From positions 1,308,501 to 1,372,500 of the forward strand of contig NZ_CP047491.1 in NCBI RefSeq assembly GCF_009931115.1: 64,000 nucleotides of DNA, in the 5' to 3' direction. Below the pieces are notes generated by a model. That model saw nothing but the letters and a program-made list of their open reading frames with translations. It did no database searches and had not been told where the DNA came from. Of the stretch, positions 27,855-36,850 are shown piece after piece. The position numbers and the translations under genes are program-made. Position 1 is the stretch's first letter, and each line of letters opens with the position of its first letter. This DNA comes from Microbulbifer hydrolyticus (GTDB lineage: Bacteria; Pseudomonadota; Gammaproteobacteria; Pseudomonadales; Cellvibrionaceae).

Positions 27855-29000
27855 ATGTTGATCGGTGTACCAAAAGAGATCAAAAACCACGAGTACCGTA
27901 TCGGTCTGACTCCGGCCAGCGTACGTGAGCTGGTTGGCCACGGCCACGACGTAATCGTGCAAAAAGACGGCGGTTCAGCCATCGGCTTTACCGACGAAAT
28001 GTATGAGCAGGCGGGTGCCAAGATCATCGACAGTGCGGAAGAGATCTTCGCGACTGCAGAGATGATCGTTAAGGTGAAAGAACCTCAGCCGCACGAGTGC
28101 GAAATGCTGCGCCCCGGCCAGCTGCTGTACACCTACCTGCACCTCGCGCCAGATCCCAAGCAGACTGAGCTGCTGGTTAAGTCCGGTGCGACCTGTATCG
28201 CTTATGAAACCGTAACCGACCGCTTTGGCGGCCTGCCGCTGCTGGCGCCGATGTCTGAAGTTGCCGGCCGTATGTCCGTACAGTGTGGCGCGCATCATCT
28301 GGAAAAAGCCCAGGGTGGCCTCGGTGTACTGCTGGGCGGCGTGCCCGGTGTAGCGCCGGCGAAAGTGCTGATTATCGGTGGCGGTGTTGTGGGTACGCAG
28401 GCGGCCAAGATGGCTCTGGGTATGGGCGCCGATGTGACCATCCTCGATCGCTCCCTGCCGCGTCTGCGTCAGCTGGACGATATCTTTGGTGGCGCTGTGC
28501 GCACTGAATACTCCACCAACGACGCAATCGAGAAGCACGCGCTGGAAGCGGACCTGGTTGTCGGCGCGGTGCTGATCCCGGGCGCTGCAGCACCCAAGCT
28601 GCTGACTCGCGACCATATCAGCCGCATGAAGAAAGGCGCTGTTGTAGTGGACGTGGCGATCGACCAGGGCGGTTGTTTCGAAACCTCCAAGGCGACCACC
28701 CACCAGGAGCCGACCTACGTGGTAGACGGCGTGGTGCACTACTGTGTAGCGAACATGCCGGGCGGTGTTGCCCGTACCTCCACCATGGCCCTGAACAACG
28801 CCACCCTGCCATTCGCAGTGGCACTGGCGAACAAGGGCGCCAAGCAGGCACTGCTCGACGACGCCAACCTGCTGGAAGGCCTGAACGTGCACGCCGGTAT
28901 GGTGACCTACAAGGCAGTGGCGGATGTACTGGGTTACGAATATGTAGATCCGAAACTGGCGCTGCAGAAATCCGCAGTAGATTCTGACGTGGCCGCTTGA
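27855..29000 (+). CDS. ald: Alanine dehydrogenase
   Basis: NAD-dependent interconversion of L-alanine and pyruvate plus ammonia; cytoplasmic, usually hexameric. The 381-residue protein begins with [20 protein letters not shown] (substrate-binding arginine and a catalytic-lysine region) and has [14 protein letters not shown] and the dinucleotide motif [20 protein letters not shown] near residue 170. [22 protein letters not shown] near the C-terminal part is diagnostic. GAGGAGA precedes the ATG. It is monocistronic with a strong terminator, and its divergent neighbour is an Lrp-type regulator. Confidence 0.97.
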   Translation: MLIGVPKEIKNHEYRIGLTPASVRELVGHGHDVIVQKDGGSAIGFTDEMYEQAGAKIIDSAEEIFATAEMIVKVKEPQPHECEMLRPGQLLYTYLHLAPDPKQTELLVKSGATCIAYETVTDRFGGLPLLAPMSEVAGRMSVQCGAHHLEKAQGGLGVLLGGVPGVAPAKVLIIGGGVVGTQAAKMALGMGADVTILDRSLPRLRQLDDIFGGAVRTEYSTNDAIEKHALEADLVVGAVLIPGAAAPKLLTRDHISRMKKGAVVVDVAIDQGGCFETSKATTHQEPTYVVDGVVHYCVANMPGGVARTSTMALNNATLPFAVALANKGAKQALLDDANLLEGLNVHAGMVTYKAVADVLGYEYVDPKLALQKSAVDSDVAA

Positions 29001-29041
29001 GGCTGCGCAAAGAACGGAACAATTAATTTTCAGTTCTCTTT

Positions 29042-29126
29042 GGGGCGTCCCCACGCCCCGCTCTGTGAGACCCGGCAGTGTCTGTAACTGCCATTGCAGC
29101 CGCGCTTTTTAGCGCGGCTTTTTTAT
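29042..29126 (+). terminator. ald terminator
   Basis: The main stem GCCGCGC (29099-29105)/GCGCGGC (29112-29118) with loop TTTTTA is followed by TTTTTTATT. A second upstream dyad GGGGCGT-CCCC-ACGCCCC (29042-29059) may add to termination. Confidence 0.9.
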
Positions 29127-29165
29127 TGCTGCAAAAAAAAGTTCGGGAAGGGGAGAGAGGGTTGG

Positions 29166-29909
29166 TTACCGGCCGGGAAACAGGCGTGCCAGCAGCACCG
29201 GCAGCGCAGTTTCCACCCGCAGGATTCTCGGCCCCAGATGCACGGACTCGAAGCCGGCTTCCTGAAGCCTCTCCACCTCATAGGGTATGAATCCGCCTTC
29301 CGGTCCCACCGCCAGCGTGGTCTGATCCGGGATGTCGACCGGGCAGGGGGTGTCGGTAACCGGGTGCGCCACCAGCTTGCGGGATCCGGCGGCAATTTCG
29401 GGCAGCTCGTCCTCTACAAAAGGCTTGAAGCGCTTGCGTAATTCAATTTGTGGCATTGCGGTATCCACCGCCTGCTCCAGCCCCAGCACACACTGTTCCC
29501 GCAACTTGCCCTCGGCCAGCCAGGGACTTTGCCAGTAGGATTTTTCTACCCGGTAGGCATTGATCAGATACAGCTTCTTTACCCCGAGCGCGGTGGCATG
29601 CTGGATGGTGCGCTTGAGCATCTTGGGGCGGGGTAGTGCAAGGATCAGCGTGAGAGGCAGCGGAGGTGGCGGCGCACGATGCAGTGAGACTTCGAGGGTG
29701 ATGTGCGTGTCGCTACGCTCGACGACCAGGCCTTCACCGATCTGTCCGTCGAGCAGGCCAACCTTCAGTGTGTCGCCCACATTAGCGCGGTGCACCTCGG
29801 CAATATGCTGGAAGCGACGTTCGCGGAGGGTGGCGACGGCCGGTGCGCCTGCCTCACCCGATGGACCGGCTTCAGGAAAATCGCCGGGCTCTAGAAGGAT
29901 CAGGTTCAC
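29166..29909 (-). CDS. rsmE: 16S rRNA (uracil-1498-N3)-methyltransferase
   Basis: Methylates U1498 of 16S rRNA in the 30S subunit; SPOUT-fold, cytoplasmic, 247 residues. The N-terminal PUA-like part includes FQHIAEVHRANVGDTLKVGLLDG; the SPOUT core carries ALPRPKMLKRTIQHATALGVKKLYL, AVGPEGGFIPYEV and the terminal knot LGPRILRVETALPVLL. It starts at GTG 29909, six bases after the QueD-like stop, and is therefore translationally linked to that gene. The 3' end is 40 bases from the convergent ald terminator. Confidence 0.95.
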   Translation of the reverse strand: MNLILLEPGDFPEAGPSGEAGAPAVATLRERRFQHIAEVHRANVGDTLKVGLLDGQIGEGLVVERSDTHITLEVSLHRAPPPPLPLTLILALPRPKMLKRTIQHATALGVKKLYLINAYRVEKSYWQSPWLAEGKLREQCVLGLEQAVDTAMPQIELRKRFKPFVEDELPEIAAGSRKLVAHPVTDTPCPVDIPDQTTLAVGPEGGFIPYEVERLQEAGFESVHLGPRILRVETALPVLLARLFPGR

Positions 29910-29915
29910 GACGGT

Positions 29916-30758
29916 TCAGCGCTTCGCGGAGGCGACGGCCCCCTTGCCGATACCCTCAAAGGCGCGGACGCGAACCTCCTGCCCTGGGTGTTCAGCGGCA
30001 AGCTGATCGGCGATGTACTGCGCCAGCTGCTCGACGGTGGTATCGCAGTCGAGGACTTCACAGCGTTCCACGGGGATGGTGAGGGTGAACGCCCCCTGAT
30101 GCGCGCGGTAGGCAAAGTGCAGAATTCCTCCGGCTTCCTTCTCCAGGTCTTCGCGTGTACCCAGGTAGATATCTTTCCAGCGCTTGGCCCATTGCGCTTC
30201 CAGCTGCGGGCTGCGCTGTCCGTCCACATCAATGCGGATGCGTGAGCGGTGGCCATGGGCGATACGTTGGCAGTTGCCGTCGTGCTTTTTCAGACCGTGG
30301 CTGTAGTGGTAAAAGGGGGTGTCGATGGGTTCGCTGGTGAAATCCAGCTGCAACTGGTCAACGCTGGTCGGAAAAATACCGTCCAGTTCGCCAACGCACC
30401 AGGCCGCCACCGAGTCAGGCGTTATCGACTCTACCGCTACCAGGGCAAACGCCTGTGCGGGCCCGCTCACCGAAATAATGTCGCCACCGTCCAGCTTCCA
30501 GTCCAGGTGGATACCTTCCTCGTTCTGCTTCAGTGCCAACAGGGGTGACAGGGTTGGTACCAGCAGGCGGTGATCCAGCTCCGTATCCAGCCAGGTTCGC
30601 AGGGTCTTTTTGACGATGCCGAAATCGCACACCATGCCCTGGTGATCCAGTGCGCCGTCGAGTGCGGCATTGGCCAACCAGGTTTCACCAACAATGCCGC
30701 GGCTGCGGTGGAGATAACTGAAGTCCACGTTAGTAAGGCTGTCGACGAACAGGTGCAT
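29916..30758 (-). CDS. Tandem 6-carboxytetrahydropterin synthase (QueD)-like protein
   Basis: A 280-residue protein built from two 6-PTPS/QueD-like repeats, roughly residues 1-143 and 145-280. The second repeat keeps the zinc and cysteine part: H154, then C163, H168 and H170 in GNCQRIAHGH, plus E268 in AFEGIGKGA. The first repeat has lost these (GIVGETW at the equivalent place) but keeps DHQGMVCDFGIVKK and the Asp-His pair D62-H63 in ELDHRLL. The catalytic set is thus split between halves. QueD makes 6-carboxytetrahydropterin for queuosine and related deazapurines, but no queC, queE or queF is nearby, so the substrate is uncertain. Upstream partner of rsmE. Confidence 0.8.
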   Translation of the reverse strand: MHLFVDSLTNVDFSYLHRSRGIVGETWLANAALDGALDHQGMVCDFGIVKKTLRTWLDTELDHRLLVPTLSPLLALKQNEEGIHLDWKLDGGDIISVSGPAQAFALVAVESITPDSVAAWCVGELDGIFPTSVDQLQLDFTSEPIDTPFYHYSHGLKKHDGNCQRIAHGHRSRIRIDVDGQRSPQLEAQWAKRWKDIYLGTREDLEKEAGGILHFAYRAHQGAFTLTIPVERCEVLDCDTTVEQLAQYIADQLAAEHPGQEVRVRAFEGIGKGAVASAKR

Positions 30759-30909
30759 AGGCTTTCCGGCTAGAAACTGGTAGAGACGTGGTTGAACAGC
30801 CCGGATTCAGGCGCGGCACAGTATAGCTTTTTGCCATGGTGATTTGGCGCTTTCACAGGAGGATTTTCCAGCGGGAGTCCGCTGCTGGAAGCGGAGTGCA
30901 AATTGGGGC

Positions 30910-30938
30910 TGGATACTGGCGCCACGAGTCTCTATAAT
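30910..30938 (+). promoter_or_regulatory. Possible ffs promoter
   Basis: TGGATA (30910-30915), 17 bases, TATAAT (30933-30938), then a GC-rich discriminator CGCGCCC typical of growth-controlled stable-RNA promoters. It lies about 110 bases before the predicted mature SRP RNA, implying a processed leader. Confidence 0.45.
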
Positions 30939-31050
30939 CGCGCCCTCTTCGAGCGCAGGTCCCTCAAGCCATGTAGGCAGGCAGCAATGTCGGGGCGGCG
31001 GTGTTGGCGATCGCATCTTTGCGGTGCTAGCCTGAGTGCTCGAGCGTGAT

Positions 31051-31160
<110 letters not shown>

Positions 31161-31503
31161 TCCAATTTCTTCAGGACATCTCGTCCCCGCCCATCCTTCC
31201 TGTATCTCTCTTTCTACGTTTTTCTCCGTGTATATCGGCAGTCGTCGGTTTCGCTTTCGCGGGGCTGTGTACTTTCTGTTCATTTATTGTTGTGGCGAAT
31301 TTGCCGCTTGGCGCTCTTTGCGAAATTTTTCTCCAAAATGTGGGTTATGTGGGGAATTTTATGCCGATGTGCTACCGCGATCCGTGGCCTCATCCCGCTA
31401 TTTGAGGACCGTGTGCTATAAATCGCGACAGTAAACGTTTTTCTCTTCGCCCGTTCCCGGGCCGTCCCAGCAGATATTTCAATAATTCCACCAGAGGATG
31501 CCG
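31161..31503. other. Gene-free spacer between ffs and the M2 peptidase gene
   Basis: About 340 bases. The RNA is followed by a T-rich stretch (TTTCTTC) that may end transcription, then pyrimidine-rich sequence. Open frames here lack ribosome sites and recognisable domains. AGAGG at 31493-31497 is the ribosome site of the next gene. Confidence 0.5.
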
Positions 31504-33447
31504 ATGAAAAAATTAGCCTTGGTTATCGCCGTTGCCGTTGCCGTTGCCGCTGCGGCTGGCTGTGATAACGGAAACGACAGATCTGAAGCCCAATCGCCCG
31601 CGCCATCTTCCGCCGCAGAAGTTTCCTCCGGCGCGGATAGCACCGAAGCGAGCGCTGCCGCCGAGGCCGGTAGTACCAGTGATGCTCTGGACGCCGAGGG
31701 TGCCAAGGCCTTTTTACAGAGCGCGCAGGATCGGCTGGAGAAGGTGGCAGAAGAGGTCAGTCACGCGAGTTGGCTGGCCTCCACCTATATCAACGTCGAT
31801 TCTCAGTTCACCGAGGCGTTGGCCGTGGAGCGCTATACCGGTCTCGCGGTAGAGCTGGCGCAAGAGGCGGCAAAGTTCGATGACGTGCAGCTGGACCCGG
31901 AAACCCGCCGCATGCTCACCATGCTGAAGCAGGGGCTGGTATTTCCTGCGCCGAACGATCCCAAGCTGACGGCGGAGCTGGCGCAGATTGGCTCGAAAAT
32001 GCAGGGAATGTACGGGGCCGGCAAATACTGCCCGGATGAGAGCGCCGGCGAAGACAGTGCTACGGGTGAAGATAAAGGTAAGTGCTACACCCTGACGGAG
32101 ATGGGCCAGATGATGGCCAACAGCCGCGATCCCGAGCTGCTCAAAGATCTGTGGGTTGGTTGGCGCAAGGTATCGCCGCCGATGAAGCCGTTGTACGAGC
32201 GTCAGGTGGAAATCGGCAATGCCGGTGCGAAAGAGCTGGGGTATGACAACCTCAGCGTAATGTGGCGCTCCAAGTACGATATGCCGGCGGACGAGTTTGC
32301 GGCCGATATGGATAACCAGTGGGGCAAGGTAAAGCCGCTGTATGAAGCCCTTCATTGCCATGTTCGAGCCAAACTGAATGAACATTACGGCGACGAAGTC
32401 GCCCCGGCCAGTGGCAAAATTCCGGCGCATCTGTTGGGCAACATGTGGGCGCAGCAGTGGGGCAATGTGTACGAGATCGTCAAAGACGATGATATGGAAG
32501 CGCCTTACGATCTCACCAAGCTGGTTGTGGATTCCGGCATGAGTGAAAAAGACATGGTAAAGGCGGGCGAGACCTTCTTTACCTCTCTTGGATTCAAGCC
32601 TCTGCCAGAAACTTTCTGGGAGCGTTCCCAGTTTGTGCAGCCCCGCGACCGCGATGTGGTGTGCCACGCAAGTGCGTGGAACCTGGATGGCCAGGATGAT
32701 ATCCGTATCAAGATGTGCATCAATAAAACCGGCGAAGACCTGGTAACCATTCACCACGAGCTGGGGCACAACTTTTACCAGCGGATCTACAACCAGCAGC
32801 CTTTCCTTTACAAGGAGGGGGCTAATGATGGCTTCCACGAAGCGGTCGGGGATACCATTGCCCTTTCCATTACGCCGAAATACCTGAAACAAATCGGTTT
32901 GCTCGATGAGATTCCCGGTGAAGAAAAAGATATCGGATACCTGATGCAGCAGGCGCTGGACAAGATTGCCTTCCTGCCATTTGGCCTGCTTGTGGACAAG
33001 TGGCGCTGGCAGGTATTCAACGGCGAGGTGGCGCCGGGGGATTACAACAAGGCCTGGTGGAAGCTGCGTGAAGAATATCAGGGCATCGAAGCGCCGGTGC
33101 AGCGCAGTGAGGCAAACTTTGATCCCGGTGCGAAGTATCACATTCCGGGCAATACGCCATATTCCCGTTACTTCCTCGCGCATATCCAGCAGTATCAGTT
33201 CCATCGTGCGCTGTGTGAGGCAGCGGGTGAAACTGGCCCGCTGCACCGCTGCTCCATTTTCAAAAATGATGCGGCAGGTAAAAAATTACGCAATATGCTC
33301 GCGATGGGTGCCAGCAAGCCCTGGCCGGATGCGATGGAAGCACTCACCGGGCAGCGTGAGCTGGACGCGTCAGCCATTGTCGACTATTTCCAGCCGCTGA
33401 TGGCCTACCTGCAGGAGCAGAACAAAGACCGTCAATGCGGCTGGTAA
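31504..33447 (+). CDS. M2-family (angiotensin-converting-enzyme-like) peptidase lipoprotein
   Basis: Zinc dipeptidyl carboxypeptidase homologue; 647 residues from ATG 31504. The signal is KKLALVIAVAVAVAAAAGC with lipobox cysteine C20, so it is a periplasmic or outer-membrane lipoprotein, followed by an acidic serine-rich linker. The zinc motif HHELGHNFY (HEXXH near residue 418) and the third ligand glutamate in GANDGFHEAVGDT are intact. The ACE-like segments MWAQQWGNVY and DRDVVCHASAWN are present. I chose the second ATG because AGAGG is six bases upstream of it and only one base from the first. The gene appears monocistronic. The natural substrate is unknown; scavenging of peptides is plausible. 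Confidence 0.93.
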   Translation: MKKLALVIAVAVAVAAAAGCDNGNDRSEAQSPAPSSAAEVSSGADSTEASAAAEAGSTSDALDAEGAKAFLQSAQDRLEKVAEEVSHASWLASTYINVDSQFTEALAVERYTGLAVELAQEAAKFDDVQLDPETRRMLTMLKQGLVFPAPNDPKLTAELAQIGSKMQGMYGAGKYCPDESAGEDSATGEDKGKCYTLTEMGQMMANSRDPELLKDLWVGWRKVSPPMKPLYERQVEIGNAGAKELGYDNLSVMWRSKYDMPADEFAADMDNQWGKVKPLYEALHCHVRAKLNEHYGDEVAPASGKIPAHLLGNMWAQQWGNVYEIVKDDDMEAPYDLTKLVVDSGMSEKDMVKAGETFFTSLGFKPLPETFWERSQFVQPRDRDVVCHASAWNLDGQDDIRIKMCINKTGEDLVTIHHELGHNFYQRIYNQQPFLYKEGANDGFHEAVGDTIALSITPKYLKQIGLLDEIPGEEKDIGYLMQQALDKIAFLPFGLLVDKWRWQVFNGEVAPGDYNKAWWKLREEYQGIEAPVQRSEANFDPGAKYHIPGNTPYSRYFLAHIQQYQFHRALCEAAGETGPLHRCSIFKNDAAGKKLRNMLAMGASKPWPDAMEALTGQRELDASAIVDYFQPLMAYLQEQNKDRQCGW

Positions 33448-33737
33448 CGGCGGCAAGTGTGTGGGTGGCCCGCGCGATTCGAGTAATTCACTAGCCACAA
33501 GGCGTGCTCATTGATTGAGGCTATTGACTGTATATTCACAGCCAATGGCCTCTGGGGTTTGAAAAGGATTCTTTGACCATAGTATTGAGAGTGACTTGAT
33601 ATGAATCAGGTGAACTGCCCTTTGGGGTTTGATCATCTGCATGAATTATCCGGGGATCGCCAATCGGCGCAGTACTGGCCAGGCACATAGCAAGCCCCGA
33701 TCAACGGAATAAACTCGAGCCAAAAAAGAGGTTGCTA
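33448..33737 (+). promoter_or_regulatory. dps upstream region
   Basis: 290 bases without a gene. TGGGGTTTGA occurs twice, at 33553-33562 and 33623-33632, exactly 70 bases apart. A weak promoter candidate is TTGACC (33573-33578) with TTGATA 18 bases later. No clear OxyR or IHF site could be assigned. Confidence 0.3.
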
Positions 33738-34208
33738 ATGAGCAATATTGATATCGGTATTGGTGAAAAAGATCGCGAACAGGTTGCAGAGGGACTGAAG
33801 CGTCTGCTTGCTGATTCCTACACGCTGTACCTGCAGACCCATAACTTCCACTGGAACGTTACCGGTCGCCTGTTCCGCGAGCTGCACCTGATGTTCGAAG
33901 AGCATTACACCGAATTGGCTGTGGCTGTAGACGACATCGCCGAACGCATTCGTACCCTGGATGTCGTCGCTCCGGGCACCTACAAGGCGTTTGCCGAACT
34001 CAGTTCGATCAAGGAAGTGGAGGATGTGCCCGCTGCCGAGGAAATGGTGCGCATCCTGACGCAGGGTCATGAGCAGGTCGTGAAGACGTGTCGTGAAGTG
34101 CTGAAAGCGGCGCAGGACGCGGACGATGAATCCACTGCGGCACTCGTCGGCGACCGCATGCGGGTGCATGAAAAAACAGCGTGGATGTTGCGCGCTACCG
34201 CCGAGTGA
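33738..34208 (+). CDS. dps: Dps-family DNA-protection ferritin
   Basis: Dodecameric mini-ferritin that oxidises Fe(II) with hydrogen peroxide and stores iron; 156 residues, cytoplasmic. The ferroxidase motif is spread over [40 protein letters not shown] (inter-subunit His, Asp and Glu). No lysine-rich DNA-binding tail is obvious at the N-terminus ([14 protein letters not shown]), so DNA binding may be weak. ATG 33738 is preceded by AGAGG six bases upstream. A strong palindromic terminator follows. Confidence 0.95.
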   Translation: MSNIDIGIGEKDREQVAEGLKRLLADSYTLYLQTHNFHWNVTGRLFRELHLMFEEHYTELAVAVDDIAERIRTLDVVAPGTYKAFAELSSIKEVEDVPAAEEMVRILTQGHEQVVKTCREVLKAAQDADDESTAALVGDRMRVHEKTAWMLRATAE

Positions 34209-34223
34209 TTATTCGCGCTGTCG

Positions 34224-34260
34224 ATACGAAAAAACCGGCCAAAGGCCGGTTTTTTCGTAT
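34224..34260 (+). terminator. dps terminator
   Basis: Perfect 17-bp inverted repeat around loop AAA (34224-34240 and 34244-34260) with a GC core ACCGGCC/GGCCGGT followed by TTTTTT. Confidence 0.93.
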
Positions 34261-34434
34261 CTGACTGGTTGATTATTCCGGTCAGCTTTCCGGCTTCTTC
34301 GTCCGTCTCTTTCGCCTCTCTCCTTCGCCTCTCCTCTATCCCATCCTGTTCCTCAGGCTTGTTTCAGCCCCGCTTTTAAGCGTAGTGATTCACGCCACAT
34401 TGCGACTTTCTCCAAATCTCCCCTTGCATACCAT

Positions 34435-34474
34435 TACTGTGTGGTGCACAGTATTTACTGTGTGGCACACAGTA
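34435..34474 (+). promoter_or_regulatory. Twin 19-bp palindromic operators before the PadR gene
   Basis: TACTGTGTGGTGCACAGTA (34435-34453) and TACTGTGTGGCACACAGTA (34456-34474) are two near-identical palindromes starting 21 bp apart, two helical turns. They end 12 bases before the ATG of the PadR gene and must overlap its promoter or transcription start. Probable autoregulatory sites, by analogy with PadR repressors. Confidence 0.8.
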
Positions 34475-34486
34475 TGGGGGTGACAG

Positions 34487-34819
34487 ATGGGACAGGCACC
34501 GGAAAAACTCGACAGGTTGGTGATGGAAGTGCGGCGGGGTGCGCTCACCCTGGCGGTGCTGCTGGCGCTGCGCGAGCCGCACTATGGCTACTCCCTGCGT
34601 AAAAGCCTGGGGGCAAAGGGGCTGGACATCGACGAGGGCACACTCTATCCGCTGCTGCGCCGTCTGGAAGACCAGGGGTTGTTGCGTAGCCACTGGCAGC
34701 AGCAGGAGGGGCGCAAGCGACGTTTCTACCAGATCGACGAGGGGGGAGAGGTTGCGCTCGCACAAATGCGCGCGGAGTGGCGGGGACTGAACCATGTGAT
34801 TGGCCAGCTGGGTGGATAG
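34487..34819 (+). CDS. PadR-family transcriptional regulator
   Basis: A 110-residue winged-helix repressor-type protein. The PadR signature runs RRGALTLAVLLALREPHYGYSLRKSL, with the recognition region DIDEGTLYPLLRRLEDQGLL and the wing SHWQQQEGRKRRFYQIDEGGE. It is the short PadR-s1 form with a brief C-terminal helix for dimerisation. It precedes a HAAS-domain membrane protein gene by about 60 bases, a recurring pairing in which PadR controls the membrane partner. Twin palindromes just upstream suggest autoregulation. The inducing signal is unknown. Confidence 0.93.
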   Translation: MGQAPEKLDRLVMEVRRGALTLAVLLALREPHYGYSLRKSLGAKGLDIDEGTLYPLLRRLEDQGLLRSHWQQQEGRKRRFYQIDEGGEVALAQMRAEWRGLNHVIGQLGG

Positions 34820-34878
34820 CCGACGGCGCCTGGATGACGGAATACGAAATGATGGAAAAGCAATTCGAGGAACACAGC

Positions 34879-35829
34879 ATGGACTGGTTGCAGCGCTATG
34901 TAGATAACGTACGCACATACTTGCCGGCGCGGTTGCGCGAAGACGTGGGCAATGAGCTTTATTCGGGGCTGCAGGACCAGTGCGACGAACTGCAAGAGTC
35001 CCTTGGCCGTGCACCTACGGAAGACGAAGTTTTGGTGCTCCTGAAAGAAAAGGGACACCCCATGGCTGTTGCTGCAGGTTACCAGTCCCGTCGGACTCTG
35101 GTCAGTGAGTCATTGTTTCCGGTGTATCTACAGGTGTTGAAGTGGACTCTGATGGTGATTGCAGTAGTGAGTGCCATCGACGTAGTTGCTTCGTTTGCTT
35201 CCAGTGCGGAGCCCAATCTTATTGGCGCAGCCATAAGCTGGCTGGCCGGGCTGTATGAAAGCGGTATCCACTCTTTTGCCTGGGTTACACTGGTCTTTTA
35301 TCTTGTCGGGGAAAGCCAGAATTACCGCAAAGTATTCGCGAACTGGAACCCGCGCTCGTTACCCCGCATTGCCGATGGTGGCCGCCGCATCCAGCGTTTT
35401 GATTCCGCTGTGGAGTTTGTTGTCACCCTGTTGGCGCTGGCCTGGCTCAACGATATATGGCTGTTACCGGGGCCGAGCGTTGGTGCTGCGCTGACGTTTT
35501 CCGGTGCGTTTGGCGCCTTGCTACCATGGCTGAATATCGCCCTCGCAGGCAGCGTATTGATGTCGCTGGTGACGCTGCTGTCTCCCTATTGGACACAACC
35601 GCGGCTACTGATTGATATCGGGCTGAATATATACTGGCTCGTTTTACTGGCTCTACTCATCAATATTTTTCCACCCTTTTCCATCACCTGGAATGGTGGG
35701 GAAAACTGGCAGCCGAATCAGGCCAGTTGGCAGGTGGGCGTTGGTATTGTCACCGCTATTACCGCATGGGATCTGTTGAAAAATCTGCGGGTATTGATGC
35801 GCGTATGGGCAGAGCAACGAGCGCTTTAA
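34879..35829 (+). CDS. HAAS-domain multi-pass membrane protein
   Basis: A 316-residue protein partnered with the upstream PadR regulator. The N-terminal 75 residues form a HAAS-type helical domain (DWLQRYVDNVRTYLPARLRE and EDEVLVLLKEKGHPMAVAAGY). About six hydrophobic helices follow, beginning at YLQVLKWTLMVIAVVSAIDVV. ATG 34879 is preferred because GAGGAA lies six bases upstream and the domain starts there; earlier ATGs at 34834, 34849 and 34852 have no good site. HAAS proteins are thought to sense or signal envelope states with PadR partners, but this one's function is not established. Confidence 0.75.
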   Translation: MDWLQRYVDNVRTYLPARLREDVGNELYSGLQDQCDELQESLGRAPTEDEVLVLLKEKGHPMAVAAGYQSRRTLVSESLFPVYLQVLKWTLMVIAVVSAIDVVASFASSAEPNLIGAAISWLAGLYESGIHSFAWVTLVFYLVGESQNYRKVFANWNPRSLPRIADGGRRIQRFDSAVEFVVTLLALAWLNDIWLLPGPSVGAALTFSGAFGALLPWLNIALAGSVLMSLVTLLSPYWTQPRLLIDIGLNIYWLVLLALLINIFPPFSITWNGGENWQPNQASWQVGVGIVTAITAWDLLKNLRVLMRVWAEQRAL

Positions 35830-35861
35830 TTTCCCTCTCGTTGTAATCTGGTTCCTCCGGG

Positions 35862-36752
35862 TTAATCTCCGGTGGCGGTCGCTTTAAATGCGGCCGCCGC
35901 GGTGGAGAGGCCGCCGCTACTGCGGGTCAGGATGCCGACCTGGTGCACCACTTCCGGTGTGGTCAGACGTTTACACTCCAGCCCGTAGTCGCGCATCTGC
36001 TTCTCACACAGGCTGGGGACGGCGCTGACACCGAGTCCGGACTGCACCAGTCTGCCAATCGTGCTGAGCTGGTTGGCTTCGCACAGGAGGCGGGGAGGGT
36101 GTTCCCCGGAATTGGCTTGTGCGAAGGCGGCATCCGTCCATCGCCGCACCGCAGATCCCCGATTCATGGCAATGAATGGTTCTTGCGCAAGATCCTGCCA
36201 GCGCACACGTTCCTTCTTGCCGTACCGGTGCCCCGGTGGCAGTACGGCGATAAAGCGGTCGTCGGCGATGGGGGTAAACGCGAGGTTGCCGAGATCGTCC
36301 GGGCGGAAACTGATCCCCAGTTCGGCGCGCCCGTCCTGCACCGCGCTCACCACCCGCTCCATCACAATGTCCTCCAGCACGATATTGATATCCGGGTGTC
36401 GCCGATGAAATCTTTCCAGCAGAGCGGGTAACTGATTCAGGGCAAATGCCGGAATGGCAGCAATCGACAGCTGGCCCTGCTGTAGCCGGAAGCGCTGTTG
36501 CACCGCGTCCAGGGTACTGTCCCAGTTGTGGAGCAGCTGTTGGGCGCGCTCTACAAACTGGGCGCCCTCTGGCGTCAGCACCAGTTGCCGTCCGTCGCGG
36601 CTGAACAGATGGCCGCCCAGGGACTCCTCAAGGCTGCGGATGGCAATGGAAATGGCCGGCTGTGAGACATGCAGCTGTGCACTCGCCTCGGCCAGGCTGC
36701 GGGTACGGGCCACGGCAGCGAAGGCCCGTAGCTGTTTGATGGTCGCGCTCAC
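35862..36752 (-). CDS. LysR-family transcriptional regulator
   Basis: A 296-residue regulator with an N-terminal winged helix-turn-helix (LRAFAAVARTRSLAEASAQLHVSQPAISIAIRSLEESLG) and a periplasmic-binding-type effector domain from about residue 90 (LSIAAIPAFALNQLPALLERF). It diverges from the acetoacetyl-CoA synthetase gene; LysR regulators usually control the divergent gene, so short-chain ketoacid utilisation is the likely target. A 25-bp T-N11-A dyad lies 74 bases upstream of its start. Confidence 0.92.
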   Translation of the reverse strand: MSATIKQLRAFAAVARTRSLAEASAQLHVSQPAISIAIRSLEESLGGHLFSRDGRQLVLTPEGAQFVERAQQLLHNWDSTLDAVQQRFRLQQGQLSIAAIPAFALNQLPALLERFHRRHPDINIVLEDIVMERVVSAVQDGRAELGISFRPDDLGNLAFTPIADDRFIAVLPPGHRYGKKERVRWQDLAQEPFIAMNRGSAVRRWTDAAFAQANSGEHPPRLLCEANQLSTIGRLVQSGLGVSAVPSLCEKQMRDYGLECKRLTTPEVVHQVGILTRSSGGLSTAAAAFKATATGD

Positions 36753-36825
36753 TGTTTGTTCGCCTCGGCTGGCTCTGTGCCCGGCTGGGGTGCGATCTCC
36801 CCCCCTCGCCTGGACCTGTTAAAGA

Positions 36826-36850
36826 AAACTTAATAGATGTTAATAAGTTT
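36826..36850. promoter_or_regulatory. LysR-type operator dyad
   Basis: AAACTTA-N11-TAAGTTT, a perfect 7-bp inverted repeat with the T-N11-A spacing of LysR-type sites, in the AT-rich divergent region between the LysR gene and the acetoacetyl-CoA synthetase gene. The rest of 36753-37057 shows no gene. Confidence 0.65.

Noticed and set aside
29042..29059. GGGGCGT/ACGCCCC hairpin as an independent riboswitch
   Set aside because: It lies after the ald stop and before the strong terminator, so it is better read as part of termination.
34261..34380. Pyrimidine-rich stretch with CTCTCC/TTCGCCTC repeats as a tandem-repeat array or CRISPR
   Set aside because: Repeats are short, imperfect and without spacers.
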